Shown piece after piece: positions 11,777-22,900 of a stretch of DNA of 64,000 nucleotides. The stretch covers positions 5,109,016 through 5,173,015 of the forward strand of contig VXAI01000019.1 of assembly GCA_013399305.1 (NCBI GenBank), read 5' to 3'. The notes under the pieces are model-generated. The model was not told the origin of the DNA and ran no database searches. It was given only the letters and a program-made list of their open reading frames with translations. The stretch is from Rostratula benghalensis. Taxonomy: Eukaryota; Chordata; Aves; Charadriiformes; Rostratulidae. Every line of letters starts with the position of its first letter. The first letter of the stretch is position 1. A program made the translations under genes and the position numbers.

Positions 11777-13444
11777 CTGCAAAACAAGTAAAGTATGTTA
11801 CCCTCTAAGTTCTGCACACAGAAACATCCTTCTAGAGACAATTTATCTATTTTCTAAAAATTTCTAGCAACAACCTCTGAATTTAAAACTTATATTAGGA
11901 ATACACTTTACACTGCAAACATTAACCGACTATTTCAGAACATTTTACTATTTTTTGACAAAAGCCTAAAAATACTCAGGTGCAAGATTTCTATTTGGGA
12001 CCTGCAGGCAAATTTGCACTCTTGAAATCCAAACCAAGAACAGCCAAAGTACAAAACAATTATGTCCTGGTTTCAGCTGGGATAAGGTTCATTTTCTTCC
12101 TGTAAATGGCTGTGTTTTGAATTTCGTATGAGAATAATGCTGACAATGCATTTTAGTTGTTGCTAGATAATGCTTATATTAAGTCAAGGACCTTTTTCAG
12201 CTTCCCATAGAAGCTGAGAGGGAACACAGACAGGAGAAGATGACCAAAGGAATATTCTGTACCACAGGAATGCTCAATATATAAATGGGGGCTGACTGGG
12301 AGCAGGGATCAACCCTTGCTGCTTGGGACAAGCTGAGCAACCCATCATTGGGTGGTGAGAGCAACTGGTGTTGTGTCCCTTTATTTTCTATATTTCTATT
12401 TATTTTCTATATTTCTATATTCTTTTACCATTTTCTGTTCCACTAAACTATCTTTATCTCAACCCACAGGGGGTTTTTATCTGCTTTTTCTCCCTACTGG
12501 GTAAGGACACAGGGGGAGAGTGAAGAGCTGCGTGGTCTTAGTTGCTAGCTGGGCTTAGGCTACAACAAATAATCTCACCTAAGGCAAAACAATAAAAAAA
12601 AAGTGTATTTTTTCTACTAATATCATACAAAACATCTTTAAAATACCACTTTAAGAATATCTTTAGCAAATTCTCACAAAGCAACAACGTCTGAGTAGCA
12701 CTAAAGGCACAGCAAGAAGACATTTAAGCTGGAGCACGACAGCCTACACCACATTAAAAAAATAATCAGCTTAAAGCACGCCAGTTGTAGAAATCCAAAA
12801 GAGCTCGGCGTTACTAACACAATACTTATGCATTACGTCTACTTCACGGGTATTATATGAGGAAAAAGCAGCAGAGAGAGGGAAAACGATTAGAGTTTAA
12901 GAGGTAAACAATTTCGACTACTTTCTAAGCCCGAGGTAAACGGAGAACATGGAGGAACACGCATTTTCTACACTCCTATGTATTGTCACAGCTATGATCT
13001 GCTAACCATTGCTACTTGATATGCCTCTTTTCTTCACCTTGGCAACCAGTTCATCTCTCGTGGTGCGGACGGGCGCGCCGGTCACTTGGATGCCTTCGGC
13101 CATTTCCAGCGCCTTCTCCATCACCTGCGGCGGGTACCTGCAGGGGCGACAAGGGGACAAAGAGGGGAAGGGAGGGTCAGGAGGCGCCGCCGTGCTCCCC
13201 TCCCCGGGGGAAGGGGGGTCCCCGCCGCCCTGCCCGCACTCACCGGCAGCCCAGGAAGACGTGGTTGGCCCACACCATGGAGAGGGAGACCAGGCGCTGG
13301 AGCTGGGGGCTGCCGGCCGCCGGCAGCTCCCCGACGTTGCGCAGCAAGAACTCCCGCCGGTGCCGCCAGTGGTGCTCGGGCTCGCAGACCCCGCGCAACC
13401 CTTCCGCCCACGACACCTCCTCCGCCGACCGGCCTAGCGGTTCG

Positions 13445-13486
<42 letters not shown>

Positions 13487-13500
13487 TTCCCCGCCGCCAT
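10077..13500 (-). CDS. CDKN2AIP: CDKN2A-interacting protein (CARF), complete three-exon coding sequence
   Basis: Joining 13500-13244, 13137-13007 and 11776-10077 on the minus strand gives 2088 bases, or 695 residues plus stop. The family binds ARF (CDKN2A product), p53 and the nuclear exonuclease XRN2, and acts in the nucleus in the DNA-damage and growth-arrest response. Seen here: an N-terminal XRN2-binding (XTBD) domain at about residues 25-128 with the motif HHWRHRREFLLRN and the block VWANHVFLGCR; then a Lys/Glu-rich stretch; then a long low-complexity linker of two tandem-repeat families (about residues 245-540); then a conserved C-terminal domain (about 551-695) starting RQPFFNRLYK, with a dsRNA-binding-like segment GKSMENAKAVASREALKLF. 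The ATG at 13500 has G at -3 and +4, and no in-frame upstream ATG was seen. Human CARF is 580 residues; the excess lies mainly in the linker and an alanine tract. All three junctions keep frame and restore family-typical residues. Confidence 0.96.
10575..10998 (-). repeat. Coding tandem repeat block 2 in CDKN2AIP (KGGAQA-SLLLAP units)
   Basis: About a dozen units of 13-14 residues follow the pattern K-G-G-A-Q-A-x-x-S-L-L-L-A-P. They grade into S-K-S-S-A-Q-V-A-A-S-L-L-A variants toward the C-terminal side. Human CARF has serine-rich repeats of a related type in the same place, so the architecture is shared while copy number and composition differ. Confidence 0.88.
11055..11424 (-). repeat. Coding tandem repeat block 1 in CDKN2AIP (PPAAKS/PPTTKS units)
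   Basis: There are nine recognisable units beginning PPAANS, PPAAKS or PPTTKS, each followed by a spacer such as TPQAEGVAV. Units are about 13-17 residues. Several neighbouring PPTTKS units are nearly identical at the DNA level, which suggests recent duplication or homogenisation. Confidence 0.9.
12063..12567 (+). mobile_element. Solo LTR, ERVL-like family, in CDKN2AIP intron 2
   Basis: It starts TGTCCTGGTTTCAGCTGGGA and ends ...GGCTACAACA (TG...CA), about 505 bp. The order of blocks (a TAAGTCAAGGAC segment, a TATA box TATATAAA at 12278-12285, a TCTTTATCTCAACCCAC segment, a GGGGGAGAGTGAAG segment) matches the ERVL-type LTRs abundant in neoavian genomes. Flanks AATTA (left) and AATAA (right) resemble a 5-bp target duplication with one change. 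No internal proviral sequence is attached, so it is a solo LTR from recombination. Its promoter points opposite to CDKN2AIP. An AT-rich internal duplication lies near 12381-12420. Confidence 0.9.
13007..13137 (-). CDS. CDKN2AIP: CDKN2AIP exon 2 (end of XTBD)
   Basis: The exon is 131 bases. The acceptor is CTGCAG|GTACCC and the donor is AATG|GTTAGC, a weaker but valid GT site. It encodes YPPQVMEK through TTRDELVAKVKKRGISSSN, matching the conserved second half of the family's N-terminal domain. Its one-base 3' overhang joins the next exon to make the glutamate of the conserved S-S-S-N-E block. Confidence 0.94.
13244..13500 (-). CDS. CDKN2AIP: CDKN2AIP exon 1 (start codon, Ala tract, first part of XTBD)
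   Basis: This exon holds 257 coding bases, that is 85 codons plus two bases of an arginine codon. It starts MAAGK, runs into 14 alanines encoded by a pure GGC tract, then the first half of the XRN2-binding domain. The donor is CG|GTGAGT, a near-consensus 5' splice site. Intron 1 is only 106 bp (13138-13243). Confidence 0.94.
13445..13486 (-). repeat. Pure (GCC)14 tract encoding 14 alanines at the CDKN2AIP N-terminus
   Basis: Fourteen uninterrupted GCC triplets on the plus strand (GGC on the coding strand) lie five codons after the start. A pure triplet tract of this kind is prone to slippage. The human protein has no alanine run in this position. Confidence 0.95.
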
Positions 13501-13660
13501 GGCCGCTCCCCTCCTCGGCCCCTTCCCACAACCGGAAGCGACACCCAGGGTTCTTCCGGCGGCGCGCGATGACGTCTCCAAACGGCGCACGCGCGGCGCC
13601 TCCTCCTGCCGCCCCCCCCTCCCCCCCCTTTTCCCTTCCCGCCACTGCCTGTGGTGAATT
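13500..13660 (-). promoter_or_regulatory. CpG-island promoter of CDKN2AIP (two ETS sites, one CRE-like site)
   Basis: GC- and CpG-rich sequence spans about 13050-13660 across exon 1. Upstream of the ATG are two ETS/GABP cores (CCGGAAG at 13532-13538; CTTCCGGC at 13553-13560) and a CRE-like TGACGTC at 13570-13576. I saw no TATA box. This is typical of a housekeeping promoter; the exact start site cannot be placed by eye. Confidence 0.75.
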
Positions 13661-14101
13661 CGTCAGCCTCTTCCCTCAGGAATTCGAGGAATGGAGACTG
13701 GGAGGTGGGGGGAGTCGGTCAGGGCGACCTGCCTCCCATCCTGCCTGGAACACGACGGGTCTGCTGGCAGAGTCCTTCCGGCCTCGCTGAGGTCAGAGGA
13801 GGTGGCGGCATCAAGTTGTAGTTTTTTGTTTGTTTTGTTTTTTGTTATTTTTTTTTTTCCCGCCCAGGCGTGTGTGACAGGGAAGGCAGAGGCGAGGAAA
13901 GGGGCGGTTGTAGCGTTGCGAAGGACGGGTTGGTAAATGAGGGGCTCCAAAGTGAAGGGGGCGCTGGCCACGAAAGGTTCAGATAGTTGCCCTTTGCGAT
14001 GCAAAAGTTTACCTCAGGACTGTGGTCAGCTGAAAAATTCTCTTTGAAAAAGAAATGAACACACTAAGAACACCCCAAGCTTCAGTCTGTCAAGATAACC
14101 G
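13661..14101. other. Upstream flank of CDKN2AIP
   Basis: GC falls away from the CpG island. It contains a T-rich low-complexity run (13822-13858) and no gene that I recognise. Confidence 0.6.
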
Positions 14102-14555
14102 TAGAATCATTTAAGTTGGAAGAGATCTTTAAGAACATCAAGTTAACCCAACACTGCCAAAACCACCACTAAACCATGACCCTCAGCCCCATGTCTACAC
14201 GTCTTTTAAATACCTCCAGGGATGGGGACAACGCCACTTCCCTGGGCAGCCCATTCCAAGGCTTGGCAATCCTTTCTGTAAAGTTTTTTTTTTTTTTTTT
14301 TCATAATATGTATCCTAAACCATCCCTGAGACAACTTGAGGCCATTTGCTCTTGTCTTATTGCCTGTTCCTTGGGAGAAAATACCAAAACAGACCCCCGG
14401 GTACACCCTCCTTTCAGGGAGTGGTAGAGAGCGAGAAAGTCTCCCCTTTTCTCCAGGCTGAACACCCCCAGCTCCCTCAGCTGCTCCTCAGAAGACTTGT
14501 GCTCCAGACACAGCTCTATTGCCCTTCTCTGGACACACTCCAGCACTTCAAGATG
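14102..14555 (-). mobile_element. CR1 LINE 3' fragment, about 450 bp
   Basis: It begins GTAGAATCATTTAAGTTGGA and contains CTCCAGGGATGGGGACAACG, GGGCAGCCCATTCCAAGG, TTTCTCCAGGCTGAACACCC and TCTGGACACACTCCAGCAC, the complement of CR1 from its 3' end inward. A T17 run at about 14285-14301 was gained inside it. Confidence 0.93.
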
Positions 14556-14761
14556 GTGTTTGCTGATTTAGTGCAACAGAGGAAAGAGCTGTGGATTCCA
14601 AAGGTTGGTCTCAGGAGAGCTGTATTGATTCTTTTCCCCTGAATTAGAAGTCAGCGCTTGCTTAAGTTTTCAATTTTTAACACCTACACGTCAACATGAA
14701 ATGAACTACAAAATAGATTGCATTTAAGGAGGCGGGTGTTTCTCCTGAAGTGCCTTTATTT
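14556..14761. other. Spacer between two opposed CR1 copies
   Basis: About 200 bp with no gene and no recognised repeat. Confidence 0.6.
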
Positions 14762-14880
14762 AGGCCAGGTTGGATGGGGCTTTGAGCAACCTGGTCTAGT
14801 GAGAAGTGTCCCTGCCCAGGGCAGGGGGTTGGAACTGGATGATCTTTAAAGGCCCTTCCAACCCAACCTGATCTATGATT
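14762..14880 (+). mobile_element. CR1 LINE 3' fragment
   Basis: AGGCCAGGTTGGATGGGGCT, GCAACCTGGTCTAGTG and GATGATCTTTAAAGGCCC, then CTTCCAACCCAACCTG, are the CR1 3' end. It lies in opposite orientation to the copy at 14102-14555. Confidence 0.93.
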
Positions 14881-17800
14881 TAATGGAAATTGTTGTGTAG
14901 TGGCTTATGTTGTAGTACCCCTATGGTGCAAAACTAAGTGATTAAGGAAACTGAGTCAGCAAAAATCAGTCCAATGCACTTTTGCTCTCTCTCCACTGTT
15001 GCAGTGGAAGTGCTTTTCCTTCACTTTCTTGGTTAGCCCACACAGTGTTCTCTCATGCATTGCCAAGCATAATTTGGTGACAGCAAATGAGCAGTAGTGA
15101 GTGGGATGGGAGCTGACAAACTCACTATTGTTTTGGATTTGTGTGTAGAGGAAGGAAAGGGTGGGAAGTTTTTATATTCTCCGGTGTGTGTGTATTGGAG
15201 CAGTTGGGTTTGTTTAGAAACACTCTTAAGGAGGTCCAACTTGCCCAACTCTGGAGGACAAATGAACTGAAAGCCATTTTACTTCTTTGCCCGCTGGCTG
15301 TACATGTGAACACAAAGATAGGTGGCAGCTGCAAAAGAGTCAGAGGACAGTCCTGCATGCTTCTGGAACGGCTCGCATCAGTTGGTTGTAATGAGCAACT
15401 TCTATGGTCTGGTACCTTTCTGGCACCTTATGCTGTTAATTTTGGGTTAATTTTCTCTAATGCTGCCTCTGCGTCAATGTAGCCTTGTTGTTGGTACAAA
15501 GATGAAAATTGAGCCTTTTGTCTTTCCTACCTGATTTTTATTTTTTTTTTTAATTTGCTGGACATATTCTTTCTGTTTTATTATTGTGTGCTTGAATCAT
15601 ACTGGGAAGAGGAGAGATCCCAGCCCCGGAGCGCGGGATGTCACACACAGACGAACACAGGGGTGTACCCAGAATGCTCTCTGAGCGCTGGAGTCATACT
15701 GTGTCTTGGGTTGATTAAACAAGCACATGTAGTAGAGGAGAGAGGAAAACACTGCTGTTAATTTTTAAAAAGGAAACAAGTAGCGTTTTCATTCTCACTA
15801 GGAAAGGCAATTTTGAAGTTAAACACCTCATTGATGGTGTTAATACTGTGCATTTAATTTTCAGCGTTGGAAGAAAAGAGATGGTTTTGTTCCCACTAGG
15901 GAAGGAGCTTCTAAATACCACACTGAGAGTACTGTTGTTAGAGTCATTTGGGGCTTGGTAATAGTGTCTTTTGGCAAGATATAACTGAAATCTCAAGGTG
16001 AATCATACCAATGTCTATAATCACAGTATTGCACCTGCACTTCCTGTGCAATAAAGAAAGTTTATTTCTGCCTTTGTAAACCAGTGAATTATTATTTCTT
16101 CAAAGTCAAATCCCGCTGAAACGCAGGGCAGCAGCCCCATTGAGTTCAGTTACGTTCTGTGCAGTTGGGGTTAATATATAGGGACACTCTTTATTCAGCT
16201 TACTATGAGAAGCGTGCCCTTAACATCACAGCGATGCAAAGATGAAGCTGGGAGTTGTTGCCACAGGAAGGCAATAACAGTGGGATCTTACTGGCCTGGG
16301 ACAAGAAATCCTCTGAGCACCATCCGTAGGTTGGTCCGTGCCATAAGTACCAAGCACATACTTGAGAGCCCTGGCTTAAGTTCATTAGAAATGTGTCTTG
16401 AAGAAGGATGGGTTTGCTGTTTTCTAAGATAACGTGTGTGCTCTGCTGGAGCAGATCACTGAAGGTCTCCCAGCCGGGCAAGGGACAGCACTTCCAGGGA
16501 GGCATGTCTGCATGTGCCAGGGTAGCCAGTCGTTACTGTTCAGAATCCTTGGAATGAAAGAAAATACTTGCTAAAATAGCATTAATGACTGTAGGCTTGA
16601 CAATGGAAGGGAAGTTAGAGTGAATCTGTTTTTTTATTTCACCACAGTTACGCAGTTGTTACGCTACTGTAAGCAGCTCTGGATCACAGAGTCATCCACT
16701 CTTCTGAGATTTCTCAACTGAGGAAAAGGGATTGTGTATAGTTGCAGTGGATAAAATGAAAGGTAAAAATTAAGACCTTGATTATAATTACCCTTTACAC
16801 ATATGTGCTCTTAATACTAGCTTAAATTAAATACTATTTTGCATTTAGTAATATGTTATACTTGAAATATATAACGATGCCTACAATAGGGCTGTCAGTT
16901 GTTTTCCATTAAATGAGTTTGTTAAGCTTTAGCTACAGCTAAAGGTAGCATGCTGCTTGCTAAATTTTGCTTGCTAAACTATGCTCTAGGTAGCATCCCA
17001 CTTGATAAGTGCCCATGAGTTGGTGTGCAATTTTCTGTACTGAGGATGGAAGTTTAGGATGACTTTACTGCTACCAAACATGATCTAAGAACAAAGGCAG
17101 GGAGGAAAAAAGGTATTTGTTTAGGATAAAATACTGTGGAGATCTTATCTTTGAAGGGCTTACCTGCCTCTGTGCTCTAACGCAGACTTGGAATTTGTCA
17201 TGAAAAACTGAATTGGAGGGAAGGTGTCTGATCTTCTGACTACACTTAGCATAATTTATAAGCACATTTCTGACTTAGCATGTGCTCCCACCGTCCTTGC
17301 TGCTGCTACAGTCAAGCCTACCTGAGTTTCAGGGCCTGAAAAAAATCCCCTCTTTGCCACTGTGGACTGGGGTGGATCTCTGGGCAGGGAGTGAGGCTAT
17401 AGAGACCATCCCCTGTGCTCCCAAAAAGCCACTGTTTTCTCCTCTTTCACAGGTGCTCAAAGCGTGTCTGATAGGAACGGTGAGGGGACAAGGACCTGAC
17501 TGAGGGGACAGAAACAGTAAGTTTGGAGTCAGGGGATATGGTGAGACTGAAACTACCAGGGGCCAGAAAAGCTTAACGTGAGACTACTAGGGATAGGATG
17601 CTGGGATTAGGTGAGGAAGGAGATTAAATTCTCAAGGAGGAATGGATGAGAAACAAGTTCAAGGCAAGGCGACAAGTACATAGGGATGAGGAATCGGAGG
17701 GGGACTGTATGCCAGGAGCCTAGGAGGAAGGGAAATGAGAGAGGATAGATGTGGAAGCCAGTGAGGCAACCAGAAGAATGTGAGCACATTGGCAAAGCAG

Positions 17801-19499
17801 ACAAAATCAAACAGATTCAAGTCTTGACTCCGAGCAAAGGGACAAGCTGTGATGGGAAGGGGAGCATTGACAGAGGAACCGCTGGGATTTGAACAGAGGC
17901 TTTGAGAAAGGAAAGTTAAAACTCAGAGAGCACAGAGACATTAGCATTTCAATGTTTTCCTTCTACTGCAGCAGGCAACTGCTGGGGTAAGTAAGACCAA
18001 AAAAATATTCTGCCATTCTAATTCAGTATAAGATATTTTTGCGTCTTTTCTGTGTGCTCTAAAGGAACAAAAGAGGTAGAAATGCATTTGTTTGCAGAAA
18101 TCCATTTTGCAAGCCACCTTTAAAGAGTTTTCACGTAGGAAGCCCTAGGCCTTTGGCAGACAGCTCTACCCTAGAGTTGGAAAAAGCAAGAGAACAGCCT
18201 TAGGAATCTTAATGCAAATATTGGCATCCATTCATTGTAATTCAAGAGGATTCAGGAAAAGCACTAAAAGGGCAAGGAGGCCTTACCTGAAAAAAGAAGC
18301 TATTGTGAGGCTATAATATACTGAGTTTTTATTTGTGTGTGTGCATAGATATGTATACACACATGTGCATGTCTACACACACATGCACATGTAATACAGT
18401 ACAGATATGTGTGAATATCTTTTAAAAATACTTGCATTATTGAGAGTGTAAGCACCTGTAAATCTAGATGCCCCCGCTCCTTCAGTTAAAGTACTCATGC
18501 CTTGGAGGAAAAGAAAAATTACATCTAATATTTTATTGGCTTGGGTTGTGGATAGGTACATTACACAAATGGCTGCTATTTAATCTTTATACCATGCTGT
18601 ACCCATATGAATTTTGTATGTGCCACATATTTTGCAGACACAAATAACTATTTTAGAAATGATGTAAGGAGCTTTCCTGAGACCCCAGGCAGCAATGCCA
18701 GATCTAATTTGAATTACTGCTATTGAAAATCATGGTTCTGTTTTTCATTATTGTTACACCAATATCCCTGACAACCTGCAATTTACCTGGTATGAACAGT
18801 ACCTCTTGAAAATATAGAGCTGTTTTGTGTGCTGTGGTATTTTTGTATTTCCTCCTTGTGCATAGGCCTGATATTTCACATTAGTGCCACTGGATGGCAC
18901 TGAAGGAGACAAAATTGCATGGAAATTGCTCCAGAAGTTGAGTTTAACTCCAAAAAGCAAGACTGGCTTACTTTTTCATTCCATTGCTGAAACAGACAAA
19001 TGTGGACTCATTTTCCATCCTGATGTAACAATTTGTCATCAAAACCAGCTCTTAAACACTCGTGGCTGTAGTTCTAGGTTTTGACAGCAGCAAAATTACT
19101 GTGGAGGCAGAGTCAAGGCTTCTGAATCTGAATGCCTCTTCTCCCCTCAAAAAGGTAAAGAGGCAGCTAAAGATGCTAAAAGATGCATCTTTGGTTGCAT
19201 TCTGGGTCGTTAGGTGAAGGTTTTCAAAACATCTGAAGAGTTTTTGGTCCCTGTCCTCTGTGGCAATGCTGTTGATACTGGCCACTTCTACCACTATGAG
19301 CAAGAGCAAGTGTGTCAGCTCACGTGAAAAAAAAGACATGGGAATTCATTCAGAATTAAAAGCTTCCACCTGTTGAGGAAATGTATAGTGTTTCAGAGAA
19401 CCTCCTGACTTGAAACTCCATCTGCAGTCCCCACACAAGGACCCCTGTTTTTTTCCAGGGTAGGGACTTTGTGATCCTGCCTGGGAAGCACACAATTAC
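14881..19499. other. Intergenic DNA, no gene recognised
   Basis: Noncoding by inspection. It holds an alternating purine-pyrimidine CA/TG-rich stretch (18338-18395) and a purine-rich stretch (about 17500-17800). I recognise no young mobile element. Confidence 0.55.
18338..18395. repeat. CA/TG-rich alternating purine-pyrimidine tract
   Basis: An imperfect mixture of GTGTGTG, ATACACACATGTGCATG and ACACACATGCACATG. The alternation could adopt Z-DNA. Confidence 0.75.
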
Positions 19500-19960
19500 T
19501 CTCTGTCAATCAGACCTGTAACCTGGGAGTCATCTTTGACTCCACTCTCTTTTCTGACCTGTTTATCTTGATATATATGAATTTTGTTTCCTTTTCTTCT
19601 CTGAAGTCTCCTCTTATCTCTCCCCACATCACAGATAGGTTTTTTTAGGCTTTTGTTATCTCTCATCCTGCCTATGACAGCTTTTTTTTTTTTTTTTTTT
19701 TTTTTTTTCCTACGCCTGACCTGACCTGTCAAAAAGGTCCCTTGAAACACTATTCTTGCACTTATCTCCCTGGCCTATTTCTGTGGCTCCTTTTTGTACT
19801 TACCTCTTTAGTATATCTCCATAGATTTCCCTGTCTCTGCGAGCCCTCTAGCCCTCTGAGAGTGATGCTTGACAATTTTTTTGGCAGCTGTGCTGGCCTA
19901 AGACAAGTCTCTGCTCCCAGCCGTTCGCTCCTGTCTCTTTGATGTGTCTGCTCGTTTGCT
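19500..19960 (+). mobile_element. Old LINE fragment (reverse-transcriptase C-terminal region)
   Basis: 19520-19555 read in frame N-L-G-V-I-F-D-S-T-L-S-F, a motif typical of the ORF2 C-terminal reverse-transcriptase region of CR1/L2/Jockey-clade LINEs. The flanking CCACATCAC and ATCTCTCATCCTGCCTATG pieces continue the family layout in broken frames. A T28 run (19681-19708) interrupts it. Extent and family are uncertain. Confidence 0.5.
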
Positions 19961-22900
19961 GGCACACCGTGGTTTTGTTCTGCTGTGCAGTAAACCAGGT
20001 TAGGAACCTGATTTGGCTGAAAAGCTGCATGGGGGAAGGGAGGAGAGGCACCTTTTTCCTCCCAACTGGTTTATTTCTCCTATCTGGTTTATTGGGCAGC
20101 GCTTCTGCTGGTGCCACAGAGGGGTTGGGGCTGGGGAAGGGATGAGTGGTGAGAGATGCAGAGCTACAGTGGCTTATGCTGGTTCTTGGTAGCTGTTGAG
20201 CCGTGACCTGATTTTGATGACAGAGCTAAGCCAAGCTAATAGCTGTCTGCTGGTGACAGGGTTCTGCTGGTGAAAGGGTTCTGCTGCATCTCCTTCCTCA
20301 CCCCTTGTCATGGGTTGGTCCCTGGCACTTACCTTGTGCCAGCACTGGTGCTTCTCTTGCCCCAGTGAGCCAGTGGTGGGAGCAAACCCAGCACAGAAGC
20401 CTTCTCTTCTCATAAGGGTTTTCCTGGTTGTTCTGCACCCACCCAGCAGCAGCTGGGTGCTCTGGAAGCTCAGCTGCCTTCTCAATTGCACCACAACACT
20501 TTGCAACTTTGCCTTTTCCTGTCATCTGCTCCCCTCTTCTCTCTCAGCCTCCATATCCACTCCATTGGCTTTTCTTGTAGCTGTGTTAATGATGTCCTCT
20601 GGGTCACCTTCAACATACGGGATGCCCTCCCTGATGAAGGAATTGCTGCATCCTTCAGATCTCTCAAGACTTCTTCTACCATGACACACATGGTTAACTG
20701 CCAGCTGACAAAGCCCACCTTTAGTTGCTTGTAGGAATTTTGGGTTCCATTACTACACTCTGTCCATGTATTAGCTTGAAATGGCCATATCCTGTTAGTT
20801 TATTTGAGAGGCTGAAAGGGATTAAACTGCTACAGAATCTTGTTTTGGAAAACAAAAATTCCCAAAGCTGTGCCCTGAAGGAGATGTACTTCCCTAAGGT
20901 CATATATAAATACCAGAGGCTGATTTTCTGTTGCTTCACACCTTGGATCATCATTTATGCTTGTGAAAATGGACAGAGCATTGCTACTAAGCAGTTTACA
21001 GTAACATCTTACAGAATTGTAAATTAGTGCCCCAGGGACAAGATAGCAGAGAGTCAGCGCTTACATGAGCAGCTGAGCATGGAGACCTGGGGATTTCTTT
21101 TCACCTAGTTCTTTTCATTGTTTGGATTGTTTTAGACACATGTAGAAGCAGATCCTAAACATATTTTATCCTAGTATTTTGGTATGCTAAGCTTCCCCCC
21201 ACCCTTATTCAGTTAAATAGAAAATGTAGGGAAACCCAGCGGTGGGTGAAGCTTCAGATTGCCTTGGAAGCAATACCATAAAATTATCTGTGTTTGCTAT
21301 TTGAAAAAAAAAAAAAAACAACAACAAAAAAACAATATACAGAGGGCACTTGAATAGGAAGCAGCAGCTGAAGACTTGCATATGCATTATGTTGCACCCA
21401 AAGTACTTAACCCTGTTGGTAGGTGGTGCTAATTAGGTTGGACGTGGTGCTAATTAGGTTAGATACAACACTGGGGTCATGCAAATACACAGAGCCTGTG
21501 ACTCCTGGCTCAGACCTGGCTGGAGGATTCTGTGGGTCGAGCTGCATTGAGCCATATGTGGCATCCAGAGAGAGAAATGGTTTGCCTGTGGCCTCTTGTT
21601 CATTACTGGGTAGGGTTTAGCTGCAGAACAGATGCCTTTGCCACATACAGGTGTCAGATGTGGCTTTGTGCCAGGGATTACCTCCCTCTTGGTAAAAATA
21701 AAAGATGCCCTTTTAGGTGTGCATTTCAGGCTGTGAGTTGTGGCTGTGCAATAATGGACACCCAATGTAGCTGCTTCTTAAAACGATTCTGTTTCAACTT
21801 CTTAATTAAGACAGTAGGTACTGACAGGAGCAGGAAAGAGGAGGATGGTAACGTTTTCAGCCACCACAACTTTATAGAAATTGTGAGTCTGCTGCAAGGT
21901 CACAGAGGCAGAGCGGGATGGCAAAGAGCAAAGCGCAGTCTCCTCCAGCACATTTATCAGGAGACCTACCTTCCCCCTTCAGTCAGACAAAGCAATGCTT
22001 CAGGTTAGAGATAGGATCAAGCATAAATTCTGTCTCTGTGTAACTGGGTGGCAAAAGCATTCCCAAAGCCCTGACCACAGCATTGCCATCTTCTCAAATG
22101 ACTGATTAATATATCCATAAACGTAGTGTTCTTTCAAAATAATTTGAAGATTCAAGTTGATGTTTGTACGAAGCCTGGTGCTTATTAGCAAGAAAAAGGT
22201 AAACCAAAGCAGCAAAACAAAAGCCTTGTTCAAGAGGCAGTGTTCAGTATGACCCATGGGATGGAGGGTAATAGAGCATCTTTCTCCTCTTGTATATTTT
22301 CTAAAGGATCTCCAGCAGTCATTTTGGCAACTTCTCCCTGTTATTTCATTTCCATTTGACAGACAGATGAGATAGAGATTTTATTAGAATGTAGTGAACC
22401 ATCAATAATTAGCCCATGGCAAGTCAGCGAGGAGTCATGCAGCATAATATACTTGGGCATAATGGATTAAGATTTGACACCTGTGAAATTATGAAAATGA
22501 TGAAAATTAATAGCTTCTTGATATTGGAATGGTTGTTCCTGGTGTTTGGTAAATTGTTTAATGTCACAGGGAAGGATCCTGTTCCCTGAAGATTTGAGCA
22601 ATCCTTGTCAACTTTATAATGTCATCAACCTACTCTTTTTTTTTTAATCCAAAGTATCACAGTGATAGTGAGCACTTGATAGCAGGAGCATAGATTTTAA
22701 AAAAGAATATTGCTAAGCGAAAGGCACACACAGAGAAGGTAGTCAAGAAAACAAAGTTGGGTATTTTTTCTTTTATTTAAATCCTTGTTGATGCTATCTT
22801 CAATTAGGTTTTTTTCGACTGTGTCTGCCAGGAAAATTTATGCATGCACAGCTAGATATCTCTGACTTTTAAAGTCATGGCACTTAGCAAAATGCTTTTA

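Noticed and set aside
13501..13590. In-frame extension of CDKN2AIP upstream of 13500
   Set aside because: It would need a GTG start; the ATG at 13500 is the first in-frame ATG and has a good context.
13016..13790. Open frames of 142-234 codons on both strands across CDKN2AIP exon 1 and its promoter
   Set aside because: CpG-island DNA lacks stop codons by composition. Only the minus-strand frame from 13500 matches a known protein and splices correctly.
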